Below are positions 49,440 to 57,983 of a stretch of 64,000 nt of DNA, piece by piece (the first letter of the stretch is position 1; each line of letters opens with the position of its first letter). The notes under the pieces are model-generated. The model had not been told where the DNA came from. It did no database searches and worked only from the letters and a program-made list of their open reading frames with translations. The DNA is from an uncultured Gammaproteobacteria bacterium. GTDB taxonomy: Bacteria; Pseudomonadota; Gammaproteobacteria; Ga0077536. The translations under genes were made by a program, and so were the position numbers. The stretch covers positions 1 through 64,000 of the forward strand of contig CALKCL010000011.1 in NCBI GenBank assembly GCA_938082545.1. Reading direction: 5' to 3'.

Positions 49440-50639
49440 ATGAGTTTATTTTCAAAGTTTGATGCAGCCGCGGCTCTTGAATCTACATTGTCTTCGATGC
49501 CAGTCAATCCGACTTCGATTGTAATAAGCAAAGTAGTGTCTGCATCCGAAGCTATCGTGAATGGCCGAGCTACGATTATGGCAGGTACGAACAACTACTT
49601 AGGTTTGACTTTCGATGCCGATTGTATCTCAGCAGGTCAGGCAGCCTTGGCGGAAACAGGTACTGGAACTACTGGCTCACGCATGGCTAATGGAACCTAT
49701 AAAGAACATTTGCAATTAGAAGATGAGCTGGCGGTCTTCTTTGACCTTCCTCATGCAATGGTTTTTTCTACTGGTTATTCTGCGAATTTGGGTATTCTAA
49801 CTGCATTATTGGATGCAGATGACTCAGTATTATTAGACTCTGAAGGACATGCTAGCCTATATGACGGGTGCCGGATGAGCGGCGCAAAGATATATCGTTT
49901 CAAACACAATGATCCCGAAGGGTTGGCAAAACGACTTAGTCGATTAGGAGAAAAAGCGAAAGATGCACTGATCGTGGTCGAAGGCCTTTACAGTGTTCGT
50001 GGGGATTGCGCTCCACTTAAAGAATTCGTCGATGTGAAAGCACAGTATGGAGGGATACTTTTGGTCGATGAAGCGCATTCGCTCGGTTTATACGGCGAGA
50101 ATGGCAGAGGTCTTGTTGAAGAATATGATCTAATGGACGATGTTGACTTTATCGTTGGGACTTTTAGTAAAAGCTTAGGCTCCATCGGAGGGTTTTGTGT
50201 TAGTAAGCATCCCCAACTTAAGCTTGTCCGCTACGCTAGCCGGCCTTACATCTTTACAGCATCGCCATCCCCATCGGTGATCGCAACCACTCGGGAAGCC
50301 TTAAAAAAAGTTCAGCAAGGTCAAGGCTTACGTGAGAAAGTCTGGCGCAATGCAAAGCATTTATATGAGGCTTTTGTTGAGCTAGGATTAGATATAGGGC
50401 CGACAGTCAGCCCTGTTATCGGTGTATCTTTTCAAGATCGTGAAAAAGCATTCTCATGCTGGCAAGATTTGTTATCTTTGGGTATATATACCAATCTTAT
50501 ATTGCCGCCAGCCGCCCCCGACGGGGGGAGCTTGATTCGCTGTAGCGTTACTGCGGCTCATTCAGAAACTCAAGTTGATTCCATAATATCTGCTTTCAAA
50601 AAAGTCTGTAAGGAACGAAACGTTGGTCGGCTGAGTTGA
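49440..50639 (+). CDS. spt: Serine palmitoyltransferase
   Basis: PLP enzyme that condenses serine with an acyl thioester to give a 3-keto sphinganine, the first committed step of sphingolipid synthesis. The 399-residue alpha-oxoamine synthase has NNYLGLTFDAD near the N-terminus, DSEGHASLYDGCRMSGA, LLVDEAHSLGLYGENGRG and the PLP lysine Lys244 in GTFSKSLGSIGG. AONS (biotin) and KBL (threonine) are relatives, but the FAAL-reductase-ACP neighbours and the nearby ceramide synthase favour SPT. It ends the forward operon, 9 bp from the convergent gene. Confidence 0.88.
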   Translation: MSLFSKFDAAAALESTLSSMPVNPTSIVISKVVSASEAIVNGRATIMAGTNNYLGLTFDADCISAGQAALAETGTGTTGSRMANGTYKEHLQLEDELAVFFDLPHAMVFSTGYSANLGILTALLDADDSVLLDSEGHASLYDGCRMSGAKIYRFKHNDPEGLAKRLSRLGEKAKDALIVVEGLYSVRGDCAPLKEFVDVKAQYGGILLVDEAHSLGLYGENGRGLVEEYDLMDDVDFIVGTFSKSLGSIGGFCVSKHPQLKLVRYASRPYIFTASPSPSVIATTREALKKVQQGQGLREKVWRNAKHLYEAFVELGLDIGPTVSPVIGVSFQDREKAFSCWQDLLSLGIYTNLILPPAAPDGGSLIRCSVTAAHSETQVDSIISAFKKVCKERNVGRLS

Positions 50640-50648
50640 AACCAGTTG

Positions 50649-51545
50649 TTATTTAAAGCCACCTTCTCGATAAACTTCCCACAACAAGCCCCAGGCGAAA
50701 ATAAGAGGGTGGCGCTTCTGGAGAAGACTAGCTTCTTTTTTGATGCCGGTGTGGCGTTCAACTTTCCAAAGAATGTATTCAAGTGGTTCGTTAAAAGTGA
50801 AAGCAGCTTTGACGAGTCGCATTACGGATAATAATGTCCCGACGTAATTTCGCAGTTTCCACTTAACAACAGCAGTAAATCCCTTCGACCAGCTGGTATG
50901 ACAAACCCATGTCCCTCGTTCGGTCTTAGATAGCCCATATCTGGGGCCGATTAGGTTGGTTTTTTTCTCAAGGTGTTTGGTGTAATACCCCACGAGTTCT
51001 CTGGATTTTTGTGGATTTTCACTTCTCAACTCGGTTTTGTAAGTTAGTGCTAGGCTAGTCTCCCAGAGTGTATTTAAAGAAGCTTCAGACGCGACCATTG
51101 GAATAGTCTCGGAGAGCATACGTTCGCTGGCCTTATTGAAGGCATCACTTATTGATGAAGAAATAGCTGAAGTCTTTGAAAAGATTACCTTGGTAGGTTG
51201 GCTAAAGCGAGCCCACAAATATGGATGGAAGTCGTTGGTAATTCCTGAGACAAAGTGCTTTAGTGTTATCGTCGCATACTTAGCCACGCAGCTTTTCTCT
51301 TCTTGATGTAGTAGCAAATTATAAACGTTTGGTTTCAGTATCCGATTTCCTAAACGTTCCCATCTTGATGGTAAGCAACTATAGGTATCTAAGATAACGT
51401 AGAAGTCAGGAAGAGTATCCCTCTTTCCTCTTAACCAAGAACCGTAAAGTATTATGGCTAAAACATTCGGTCGAAATTTTTCCTGCAAAGCTAGAGAAAA
51501 AATTTCTGGCCAATTCTCATTAAGATTGGATACGTTTTCATTCAT
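50649..51545 (-). CDS. Nucleotidyltransferase-fold protein resembling Tam41 (CDP-DAG synthase)
   Basis: A 298-residue protein I cannot assign firmly. Its N-terminal half looks like the Tam41/Mmp37 family of mitochondrial CDP-diacylglycerol synthases: LYGSWLRGKRDTLPDFYVI (Gly35-Ser36, Asp47) resembles the GS...DF nucleotidyltransferase motif, and KYATITLKHFVSGI followed by LWARFSQPTKVI resembles the family's second block. The rest is basic and helical. The start at 51545 lies inside the end of the CDP-alcohol phosphotransferase gene (8-bp overlap), so the two are coupled. Inference: it may make a CDP-activated lipid, or help head-group transfer, in sphingolipid synthesis. Confidence 0.45.
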   Translation of the reverse strand: MNENVSNLNENWPEIFSLALQEKFRPNVLAIILYGSWLRGKRDTLPDFYVILDTYSCLPSRWERLGNRILKPNVYNLLLHQEEKSCVAKYATITLKHFVSGITNDFHPYLWARFSQPTKVIFSKTSAISSSISDAFNKASERMLSETIPMVASEASLNTLWETSLALTYKTELRSENPQKSRELVGYYTKHLEKKTNLIGPRYGLSKTERGTWVCHTSWSKGFTAVVKWKLRNYVGTLLSVMRLVKAAFTFNEPLEYILWKVERHTGIKKEASLLQKRHPLIFAWGLLWEVYREGGFK

Positions 51546-52728
51546 AAGCTTTTTTTGTTTCACAAAAAGTTCTATATGCTTTTGGATGCTTAGTTGATGC
51601 TGCGAGTTTATCTTCGAGCCACGAGTGAAGTACACCTGTTTCTAAACGAACTTTCCCTGCATACAAAAGCCTCAGCGCTAGCATGAGGGTACACAAAGCA
51701 GTCCACCCTACCACTGCAACAAAACCTAATCCCGGCTCTCCTGCTATGGTCCCTATAGTCAGTAGAATTAAGCACGGGTTTCTCCGTGCTACAAAAAGTC
51801 TAAAGTAGGCGTCAAATGGGCGCCATGCGAACATTGAGCAGGTACCTAGCCCCTCAAATGCTCCTTCTATGGCTCTACCTAAGATGTATGTAGCAATCAT
51901 AACACTGGAGAGAAGCTCTAGGTTGAAGCCCCACAAATTAATTGTTTCAGACAAGCCTAAGCCCCAGAAAAAGTACCAAATAGGTGGATGAATGATGTCC
52001 ATGCCGTGATCCATCACATGACCAATTTTACTGCTCTGTTCTGTCACTCGAGCTAGCTTCCCGTCAACAGTATCTAGAAGCGTCATTAGCCAGCCACTTA
52101 ATAAGCCCGAAAGAAAATAGCCTTTGAGGAATAGATATGTCGAGAGTATGACCAAAATAGCCCCTAGTATTGTGACATAGTTTGGAGTGATTCCGGTTGC
52201 TGAACATTTCTTCACTAGCAAGCGCGCGGGAGCAGGCCACCACCATTTTGTGACAAAGTCTGTAACTCCTTTGTATGAGTTTCCATAGAGAATAGATTCG
52301 ACTTGATGAGTAGTGAAGTCTGCCTGATACAGTAACAAAGGTGCCTTTGTTTTCCTTAACTCTTTGTCGAAGCCGTTTAGATCAGCCGGCGTGACTACTG
52401 TTTGTTCTATTTCGAATTCAGCGCTCTTAGTGCCGATTTTCTCTGCGGTCTTTTCGAGTTCTGTGTGACTGCATTTAGCTGCTGCCAATATTTTGGATTG
52501 GGGACAAAGTAAAAACATTGAAGAACTGTCTAGAAATTTTTTCAATGTCTTTTGTTCAAATAGAAAATTAGAATCGATAACGAGAGCTTCCTCGTCTGAA
52601 ATTGCTCCGAGCTCCTCTGTAATGTTACTGATGTATAGAGCATTTAGCTGCTTTCGTATTCTATCTACTCCTGAGAGGCCCCAAACATTTTGATTATTGC
52701 CAGAAAGGATCAACGCAGCATTTAGCAT
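51538..52728 (-). CDS. CDP-alcohol phosphatidyltransferase with degenerate N-terminal nucleotidyltransferase-like domain
   Basis: Transfers a phospho-alcohol between CDP and an acceptor at the membrane. Residues about 160-396 are the transferase with several helices and the full motif D222-G-x2-A-R227-x8-G236-x3-D240-x3-D244. Residues about 1-150 look like a worn-down GT-A nucleotidyltransferase (MLNAALILSGNNQNVWG, DEEALVIDSNFLFE) lacking the GxGxR/PK activation loop. The layout recalls bifunctional cytidylyltransferase/phosphotransferase enzymes of inositol-phosphodiester synthesis, with the first activity lost. An intact cytidylyltransferase-like gene lies at 56369-57094. Expected role: sphingolipid head-group addition. 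Confidence 0.75.
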   Translation of the reverse strand: MLNAALILSGNNQNVWGLSGVDRIRKQLNALYISNITEELGAISDEEALVIDSNFLFEQKTLKKFLDSSSMFLLCPQSKILAAAKCSHTELEKTAEKIGTKSAEFEIEQTVVTPADLNGFDKELRKTKAPLLLYQADFTTHQVESILYGNSYKGVTDFVTKWWWPAPARLLVKKCSATGITPNYVTILGAILVILSTYLFLKGYFLSGLLSGWLMTLLDTVDGKLARVTEQSSKIGHVMDHGMDIIHPPIWYFFWGLGLSETINLWGFNLELLSSVMIATYILGRAIEGAFEGLGTCSMFAWRPFDAYFRLFVARRNPCLILLTIGTIAGEPGLGFVAVVGWTALCTLMLALRLLYAGKVRLETGVLHSWLEDKLAASTKHPKAYRTFCETKKAYE

Positions 52729-52798
52729 GTTATTATCTACTTATGATTGTTAACTATAATTGCCAGCAGTATAGAGAGTTAAAGCCGGCGCAGCAAAA

Positions 52799-53695
52799 AT
52801 GAATACAAAAGAAAGAACTAGAATCGTGCATCTAAGTGACCCCCATTTGAGCAGTCTTGACGGAGTAATGGCGCGAAAATTTTTAGGTGGTAAGAGGTTT
52901 TTGGGTGCTTTATCGTGGCGCCGCAGGAGTCAGCATCATTTGCGTGCGACCTTGGATTACCTGATAAACCATGTTGAGAAAAAAGAACCTGATGTCATTG
53001 CCGTGACAGGTGATTTGGTGCAGATTGGTTTAGCGAGTGAGATAGATCAGGCCACACAATGGCTAGACAGTCTTTCGAAAATAGCTAAAGTCGTTCTTGT
53101 TCCGGGTAACCATGATTTCTATCAGGCTGACTCTATGGCATACGCCTGTGAAAGCTGGGCTCAGTATCTATGGCCTGACGGGAATAAGAAAAGTACTTTC
53201 CCATCAGTTATACGTGTGGGCAACACCACGATTATTGGACTGTCCTCAGCTCAACCTGAGCCATTTTGGTCGGCGAGAGGTATAGTAGATGAGAGACAAT
53301 TAAGCGAGCTCGAAAAGATATTGCAGGATTCCACTGGTTCAATTAGATGTGTTCTGATTCATCACCCGCCAATTCAGGGTCGCTGTGCGGGTCGAAAGTC
53401 GCTTAGAAATAGCAAGGCATTGCAGGAGGTACTTGACCGAGGCCAGGCTGAGTTTGTCCTTCATGGCCACGTTCATCGTAATACAGAATATTGTACTAAT
53501 GATTACACAAAGGTGTTTTCCACCGCCTCTGCATCCAATGCCTTAAGGCATGCCTCTAGTTCTTTTCGAGTCTTCGATGTGGTTCGAGATCAGTCTGATT
53601 GGAAGATGGTTTCGACTTTAGCGGTTGTTCAGGACTCACGTTGTGAGGAAACCATGACGAGCGAGATAGTATGGAAAGACACCGCCTTAAAATAA
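52799..53695 (+). CDS. Calcineurin-like metallophosphoesterase
   Basis: A 298-residue cytoplasmic phosphoesterase with all five blocks of the family: LSDPHL (Asp14, His16), TGDLV, PGNHD, LIHHPP and HGHVH. It has no signal peptide. Related proteins act as lipid-head-group pyrophosphatases (LpxH/UDP-diacylglucosamine type) or nucleotide phosphodiesterases. It stands alone, divergent from the CDP-alcohol transferase (70 bp apart), so a role in releasing or trimming a phosphorylated head group is plausible but not proven. Confidence 0.85.
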   Translation: MNTKERTRIVHLSDPHLSSLDGVMARKFLGGKRFLGALSWRRRSQHHLRATLDYLINHVEKKEPDVIAVTGDLVQIGLASEIDQATQWLDSLSKIAKVVLVPGNHDFYQADSMAYACESWAQYLWPDGNKKSTFPSVIRVGNTTIIGLSSAQPEPFWSARGIVDERQLSELEKILQDSTGSIRCVLIHHPPIQGRCAGRKSLRNSKALQEVLDRGQAEFVLHGHVHRNTEYCTNDYTKVFSTASASNALRHASSSFRVFDVVRDQSDWKMVSTLAVVQDSRCEETMTSEIVWKDTALK

Positions 53696-53700
53696 AGATT

Positions 53701-54759
53701 TTATATTCTTCTAATAGCGAGCAATGCTGCAGTCAACATCACTAATGGTGGGATACATACCGTAATCACTGGGCTGATATTCAATAGGGTGGATAGATGG
53801 CCTGTTGTCTGCTGTAGGAGATAAAGAAATACTCCTATTCCCATTGCTATTAATAATCGAGATCCCGCTGCACGGTTTGTAGTGGAACTTAATATTATAG
53901 ATACGCCTATCAGTGCCATTGCAAGCAATGTTATAGGGAAAATCAGTCGCTGCCATAAAATTACCTCATGAGAACGGGTGTCCACGCCGGATTCTCTGTT
54001 GGCTTGGATATAGCGGATTAAGTCTAGGGCGGAGATAGCATACAGCGGACTTGTTAGCGTTTTTAGCTGGCTATCTTCTAGGAAACTATCCCATGTAAGT
54101 GTATCTTCGTTTTTCTTAGAGAGACCTAAAGAGGTGCTAACGACTCTAGTGGTCGCTTCCTTAAGAAGCCATTTCGAGTTCTCTTTAATCTCCGCAGATG
54201 TGGCGATGGTAATGCTTTCAAGATTACCTTGTTCTGATAAATTGTAGACTTCAATAGATGCGGCTGTACTTGCAGACAGCATTTCTTCTATTCTGACAAT
54301 GGTCCGACCTTTCTTGCTCCAGAAACCCTTCGCCGTGACGTTGGTCTGTTCGATAGCAATACTATTAAGTCGTATCACTTGTTTTTCCGATCCAGGAATA
54401 AGGTAGGTCTGTATTAAGATGGCTGCAAGAGACACCAGGATAGTGATGCAAATAAATATTTTCACGAACTTGATCACAGATACTCCGGCTGACCGTGATG
54501 CTGCTATCTCTTGATTATTAGCAAGCGATCCTAAGCCCATGATTGTACCCAAGAGCATGACTATAGGAAGTAGTTCAATAATTCTGTTTGGTGTCTCAAA
54601 TAGTATGACTAAAAAAGCGTGCAAGGAAGTAAAGCTGCCTTGTCCGACGTTTTCTAGTGTTTCTACTAGACTTATAATGCTGAATAAAATAAGCAAGGTT
54701 ACCAGTGCAAAAAAAGCGCTAGTGAAAAATTGAGAAAAAATGTAGCGGCTTAGAATCAT
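53701..54759 (-). CDS. LptG-like permease
   Basis: An inner-membrane permease of the LptF/LptG family that, with the LptB ATPase, extracts a lipid towards the LptC-A bridge. The 352-residue protein has six predicted helices (three at each end) around a periplasmic beta-jellyroll. The start MILSRYIFSQFFTSAFFALV, the ELLPIVMLLGTIMGLGSLAN loop and the ALIGVSIILSS C-terminal helix are typical. It overlaps nothing and lies 4 bp after the LptF-like gene. Whether this is the cell's main LptG or a sphingolipid-dedicated paralog is unresolved. Confidence 0.85.
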   Translation of the reverse strand: MILSRYIFSQFFTSAFFALVTLLILFSIISLVETLENVGQGSFTSLHAFLVILFETPNRIIELLPIVMLLGTIMGLGSLANNQEIAASRSAGVSVIKFVKIFICITILVSLAAILIQTYLIPGSEKQVIRLNSIAIEQTNVTAKGFWSKKGRTIVRIEEMLSASTAASIEVYNLSEQGNLESITIATSAEIKENSKWLLKEATTRVVSTSLGLSKKNEDTLTWDSFLEDSQLKTLTSPLYAISALDLIRYIQANRESGVDTRSHEVILWQRLIFPITLLAMALIGVSIILSSTTNRAAGSRLLIAMGIGVFLYLLQQTTGHLSTLLNISPVITVCIPPLVMLTAALLAIRRI

Positions 54760-54763
54760 GTTT

Positions 54764-55810
54764 TCATTGCTTCCACAGAAACTTTTTTATAGTTATGACT
54801 AATGTAAATGTCAGGATCGGCACCCACCAAATGATGGATAGAATGTCCTGTTCTACCCAAGACCGCGATAAGCCAAGAAGATTATAGTAGGCAGCGTAGA
54901 TCGCCAACGCTAAAGGTAATTTACTGAACCTACTCTTTCTGGGAGTGTTAGTGGTTAAAAACCACGCGATAAGTCCTAGTAAGACAGTAGTGACTGGCGT
55001 TGAGAAGCGCCATTGTAATTCAGCGGAGTCAAATGAATCATTTGAGTTAAATAGTTTGATTGTTGGGATTGATTTAGAATGGTATTCCGTTTCGTTTTCT
55101 ATACGCGTCTTCAACCGAATTTCAAGATAATTGAATTCGCCTATAATATCTTTGTCATCAGTTCTCTGGCGGAATACGCTCGCGTTATGCAAGACTAATA
55201 AATGAGAATCGTCGTTATCAAAGAGTTTAAGTATCCCTGAAGGAGCTGATACGATTTCCAAATAATCCTCTTTTGTCGAGCGTATGAATACCCCAGTTAC
55301 TAGGTTATTTTCTTTTTCTAGCCCCTCGATGTACACCGTTCTCTGCCCGTCATTAAAGTCGTAAAACTGGCCAGGTTTTATGCGTTCGAAGCCTGCAGAA
55401 GCCTGTGCAGCCTCTTTTAATTGGAAAATGGCATTGTAGGTCATTGGCCGAGCAAAACACGACAGCAGCCCTGCGATTAGTGAAACGACTACGCAAACAG
55501 TGATGATGGGCTTGAGGATATCTACATCACGCATTCCGGCGCACCGTATGACAACTAGTTCGTTTCGAACGCCGAGATTTGCAATGCCAAATATAATTGC
55601 GAAATATAAAGAAAGTGGAAGCAACACCTCTAGAGCAATAATTAATTTATATAATGTGAGCGTTAATACCTCGTTTAATTTATATAATCCGCTTGCTGCA
55701 TCGATCATGAAACGTGTGAAGCTATATGAAAAGAAGATGACAAAGAGTGTTATCGCCGCTGCAATTAAGTTCGAGTTTATTTCTCGGTATATGTAACGAT
55801 TTATAATCAC
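54764..55810 (-). CDS. LptF-like permease
   Basis: The partner of the LptG-like permease. The 348-residue protein has the N-terminal MIINRYIYREINSNLIAAA helix, the second-helix LEVLLPLSLYFAIIFGIANL, the periplasmic GQFYDFNDGQRTVYIEGLEK segment and C-terminal helices. The usual LptF motif GxF...VFYVE is seen as GQFYDF...RTVYIE. It is the first gene of a two-gene reverse-strand unit, divergent from an LptA-like gene, so a lipid-export module is assembled here inside the sphingolipid locus. Confidence 0.85.
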   Translation of the reverse strand: MIINRYIYREINSNLIAAAITLFVIFFSYSFTRFMIDAASGLYKLNEVLTLTLYKLIIALEVLLPLSLYFAIIFGIANLGVRNELVVIRCAGMRDVDILKPIITVCVVVSLIAGLLSCFARPMTYNAIFQLKEAAQASAGFERIKPGQFYDFNDGQRTVYIEGLEKENNLVTGVFIRSTKEDYLEIVSAPSGILKLFDNDDSHLLVLHNASVFRQRTDDKDIIGEFNYLEIRLKTRIENETEYHSKSIPTIKLFNSNDSFDSAELQWRFSTPVTTVLLGLIAWFLTTNTPRKSRFSKLPLALAIYAAYYNLLGLSRSWVEQDILSIIWWVPILTFTLVITIKKFLWKQ

Positions 55811-55866
55811 TGGAGGTCCATATGTATGCTAGCTGCGGGTTGCTTGGCTAGTTCCCTTTGCATATG

Positions 55867-56364
55867 ATGGCTTCGACTATACTGTTTCGCAAGATGTACT
55901 TTCGTATGATTCTATTTTTACAGATTTTTAGCTTGCTTCTTTTGTCTTATATGCAGAGCTTAGCAGCTTATGACCCTGTGCTAGTAGCTGCTGAAAAAGC
56001 GGTCCAAAGTAACTTAGAAGGCGGGTTTTTTATTAGTGGAGGCTTGTCTATAAAAGAAGAACAATGGGAAATAAAAGCGTCGACAGGCCTAATAAGTGGC
56101 CCTTTAACAGATGCTGATGTTCTTGAAGTTGCTGGTAGCCCCGCGAGTATTAGGTACAATTTTGAAGATAAAGCCCCGTTTTTAGGCAAAGGATCTCTAT
56201 TAACTTATGATGTAGTGAAGAAAACAGTAGATATGCAGGGTGACGCAGAGATTTCGGCTGATGCCCAATTGATTTCTAGTAATGCCATTCATTATGATTT
56301 GGAAACTGGGACATGGGAGGCCGGAAATGATTCGAGAGTTAAAGTTCGTCGAATTATGAGGTAG
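55867..56364 (+). CDS. LptA/OstA-like periplasmic lipid-transport protein
   Basis: A periplasmic bridge-type protein with an N-terminal hydrophobic signal (about residues 13-35, cleavage near SLAA). It contains an OstA-type beta-jellyroll: EGGFFISGGLSIKEEQWEIK, AEISADAQLISSNAIHYDLE and a terminal RVKVRRI. About 165 residues, the LptA size. The start is uncertain: 55864, 55867 and 55894 are all possible, none with a good ribosome-binding site. A GGAGGT at 55812-55817 precedes a 9-codon in-frame mini-ORF (55822-55851) that stops before the gene. The closest role is shuttling a lipid, probably a sphingolipid, to the outer membrane. Confidence 0.75.
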   Translation: MASTILFRKMYFRMILFLQIFSLLLLSYMQSLAAYDPVLVAAEKAVQSNLEGGFFISGGLSIKEEQWEIKASTGLISGPLTDADVLEVAGSPASIRYNFEDKAPFLGKGSLLTYDVVKKTVDMQGDAEISADAQLISSNAIHYDLETGTWEAGNDSRVKVRRIMR

Positions 56365-56368
56365 AAAG

Positions 56369-57094
56369 TTACAGCCAGCCAGAGACGGTTTTTTCAGCTG
56401 TCTCTAAATCACCGACTGAATCTATTTCACACCATTCGGAGCCATCTATCGGGCAAGCAAACACCTTAAGTGACGGTGCAATGGAATCTATTGCTGAGAG
56501 GTACCATTGAGATAGTCCGGAACCAGATCGCATCATTGAATTGAGCTCGCTTACAAATAGCGATGCTCCCTCATGATTGAAGGACATCATCCCGATTGAT
56601 TCCCCATCTACTCGGGCTCGATCAAGTGTCTTAGAAACGTTTTTTACTATACCGGCCTCTAAAATAACTTTCATATCATCGTCATCATAGAGATCTTTGC
56701 AGTCAGTCACTAAATTAATAGGATTTTCGGGGTTGGCCGCTAAAAGTTTCTCTACTATGGCTGATTCAAATAGCGTGTCTCCGTTGATGATCATGAAAGG
56801 AGCTGTCATCTCATGTCTAGCGATCCAACAAGTCCCTAAGTTATCTGATTGAGAATAGAATGGATTATAGAGAGTACGTGCCGATATATCCTTTTGGTTG
56901 TCGATGATGTGGTCTATTTGATCTGCTCCAAAGCCAGTGATCACTACAACTTCGTGTATCTGACATTTCGCTAGTTCTCGGAGTTGCCACTCTAGAACTG
57001 AAGTGCTGCCCACTCTAAGAGCGGCTTTAGGTGTTTTTTTTGTTAACGGTAAGAGTCGTTTCCCTTGCCCTGCGCTTAGGATGATAGCTTTCAT
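56369..57094 (-). CDS. CTP:phospho-alcohol cytidylyltransferase-like sugar nucleotidyltransferase
   Basis: A 241-residue GT-A-fold nucleotidyltransferase with the intact activation loop SAGQGKRLLPLTKKTPKA (residues 7-24) and the metal aspartate in MIINGDTLFES. The NPFYSQSDNLGTCWIARHEM stretch resembles LicC (phosphocholine) and inositol-1-phosphate cytidylyltransferases more than glucose-1-phosphate thymidylyltransferases. Inference: it makes a CDP-alcohol for the transferase at 51538-52728, giving a phosphosphingolipid. It is the last gene of the four-gene reverse-strand operon starting at bcerS. Confidence 0.72.
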   Translation of the reverse strand: MKAIILSAGQGKRLLPLTKKTPKAALRVGSTSVLEWQLRELAKCQIHEVVVITGFGADQIDHIIDNQKDISARTLYNPFYSQSDNLGTCWIARHEMTAPFMIINGDTLFESAIVEKLLAANPENPINLVTDCKDLYDDDDMKVILEAGIVKNVSKTLDRARVDGESIGMMSFNHEGASLFVSELNSMMRSGSGLSQWYLSAIDSIAPSLKVFACPIDGSEWCEIDSVGDLETAEKTVSGWL

Positions 57095-57206
57095 CGTTTT
57101 TCCTCAGAGAAATCTGGTGGCTGTTTGAAATTGCTGCGCACCTTAACACGAATAGCTGCTTTATTCGATCTACTGCAATCTAGCCTTGATGTAAAAAAGA
57201 CTCATC

Positions 57207-57983
57207 TTAAGCATTTGGTTTTTTTGATCTTAGATTGCTGTTCCATATCAAAATATTCTTCATAGGCTCTTTTACATAATGTGTAGCCTTCATCAAACGG
57301 AGTATTCCTTTATTTAAAAGCTTGCCAAAATTATCCATGGGCCTGTCTACATCGACAAACAAGACAGCTCGATATTCTGCTGTATCGTTATGAACTTCGT
57401 GCTCATAGGTGTCATCGAAGAGGACGCATTCACCTTCGGACCAGTTGTAAATTAATTTGTCGACACGTAACCAGCAACTTGTATTATCTTTAGGCACCTT
57501 TATACCTAAGTGACATCTTACCAGAGCCTTAGTCGGTCCCCGATGAGGCGGGATACGATAGCTAGGAGCAAGAATTGAAAACCAAGCATTTTGTATACCA
57601 GGTATTTCTTTTAAAAGAGCAGAAGTTTTTGGACATTGAATACAGTTTTGCGTAATTGGTCGCCCGAAAACAAAAAAAGGGTACGTTTTCCAGTTGTCAG
57701 CTTTAGATATCCTAGACTGATCGGGCGAGAGCTGATGAAAGGCAGGAATACTTTCGGGGTGCAGCCACACCTTTTCGAATTCTTCGCGGATGTCAGGATA
57801 AGATTTCTCCATCATGGGCACCCAGGTAAAGCAACTGTTTGGAAGGATGGGGTCATTGGGCAAAAGAGAATGTCTTGACTGTAATTTCGCAATTACCCTA
57901 AGAAATTTCTTCCCGAGCATATGTGTGATTCGGCGCTTTAGGCTTTGCTGTTTTTCCTGTTCAATCATTTGAGCAGATCTCAT
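57207..57983 (-). CDS. Aspartyl/asparaginyl beta-hydroxylase family (LpxO-like) dioxygenase
   Basis: A 258-residue 2-oxoglutarate/Fe(II) dioxygenase of the LpxO type. Iron ligands are His147 in PPHRGP and His195 in FDDTYEHEVHN; the VRCHLGIKVP segment and Arg205 complete the core. LpxO relatives hydroxylate lipid acyl chains. In this locus a 2-hydroxylation of the ceramide fatty acid or the sphingoid base is likely, but this is inference. The start 57983 overlaps the upstream gene by 23 bp; 57968 is an alternative. Confidence 0.8.
   Translation of the reverse strand: MRSAQMIEQEKQQSLKRRITHMLGKKFLRVIAKLQSRHSLLPNDPILPNSCFTWVPMMEKSYPDIREEFEKVWLHPESIPAFHQLSPDQSRISKADNWKTYPFFVFGRPITQNCIQCPKTSALLKEIPGIQNAWFSILAPSYRIPPHRGPTKALVRCHLGIKVPKDNTSCWLRVDKLIYNWSEGECVLFDDTYEHEVHNDTAEYRAVLFVDVDRPMDNFGKLLNKGILRLMKATHYVKEPMKNILIWNSNLRSKKPNA

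Noticed and set aside
49440..50639. Biotin synthesis enzyme BioF or threonine-pathway KBL
   Set aside because: No bio or tdh genes are nearby; the ligase, reductase, ACP and ceramide synthase context favours serine palmitoyltransferase.
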